DNA from: JBDHRG01 sp039807445
GTDB lineage: Bacteria; Pseudomonadota; Gammaproteobacteria; Competibacterales; Competibacteraceae
Length of the DNA: 15,651 nucleotides
NCBI GenBank assembly: GCA_039807445.1
Contig: JBDHRG010000088.1
Coordinates: 1 to 15,651 of the forward strand
Direction of reading: 5' to 3'
A program made the translations under genes and the position numbers. The notes under the pieces are model-generated. The model worked only from the letters and a program-made list of their open reading frames with translations, had not been told where the DNA came from and did no database searches. The first letter of the stretch is position 1; each line of letters opens with the position of its first letter. Shown piece after piece: positions 15,515-15,651 of this stretch.

Positions 15515-15651
15515 CATGGGGACAGATAATCGGATGAGTTGCTATGCCGTAGGATTGTACACATGCCGAAACCTGCTAACTTTCATGCAGGGATTGGCCA
15601 GCACCCCTGATGATGAAAGAAACTGGGTGTGCTGGCGCTCGCGGGCTGAGG
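15515..15651. other. Unassigned right-hand end
   Basis: No gene can be supported in this stretch. GCCAGCAC and GTGCTGGC form an inverted repeat with a loop of about 20 nt near the right end (about 15597-15634). A short frame beginning ATGATGAAAGAAACT (about 15611) is open to the window edge, but it is too short to judge. Confidence 0.3.

Noticed and set aside
15597..15651. TPP-type riboswitch or structured RNA at the right edge
   Set aside because: Only a single inverted repeat is present; the conserved core bases of known riboswitches are missing and the sequence is cut by the window edge.

Overview
This window is GC-rich proteobacterial chromosome. Codon use, gene families and gene order (moaB, a patatin-like RssA-type esterase, a TauE/SafE-like membrane protein, an imelysin/di-haem oxidoreductase cluster, yifB/comM) suggest a beta- or gammaproteobacterium, perhaps a Rhodocyclales or Burkholderiales relative. 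That assignment is inference from gene content; no marker gene here fixes the taxon.

Layout. 1-498: the 5' end of an IS5-type transposase reading off the left edge, a possible decayed gene fragment and a strong hairpin, with no intact gene. 499-954 (-): a small heat-shock protein (Hsp20) behind a textbook sigma-32 promoter. 1109-3356 (+): moaB, a patatin-like phospholipase and a TauE/SafE (UreH-like) membrane protein; the last two abut. 3357-3593: copy 1 of a structured intergenic repeat. 3654-11120 (-): six genes on one strand that read as an iron-responsive redox and iron-acquisition cluster. 11121-11732: a control region with a Fur-box-like operator, a foldable segment, an AT-rich island and copy 2 of the repeat. 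11733-12799 (-): a split chromate transporter (two short ChrA halves), divergent from a LysR regulator (12906-13811, +). 13855-15363 (+): yifB/comM. 15364-15651: a 113-bp MITE-like element with 18-bp perfect inverted ends, then unassigned sequence.

The most interesting part is the six-gene block. In transcription order it encodes: (1) a membrane b-type cytochrome fused to a periplasmic ethylbenzene-dehydrogenase-type haem-binding domain; (2) a cytosolic 2Fe-2S/FAD/NAD(P)H reductase; (3) a canonical imelysin; (4) a DUF1111 di-haem c-type oxidoreductase; (5) a second imelysin lacking the usual motif histidine; (6) a DUF1513 Tat-exported beta-propeller-like protein. Genes 1/2 and 5/6 overlap, and 4/5 are 11 bp apart. 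Fur-box-like operators precede gene 1 and gene 3, the second overlapping a sigma-70-like promoter. The imelysin/di-haem/imelysin/DUF1513 set is a recurring Fur-linked arrangement. The reductase plus cytochrome-fusion module upstream would supply electrons across the inner membrane, so the whole may be a NAD(P)H-driven periplasmic iron reduction and uptake system. That function is inference.

The two repeat copies bracket this block. Both have the same left and right end sequences in the same orientation, but the roughly 167-bp core between them is inverted in one copy relative to the other.
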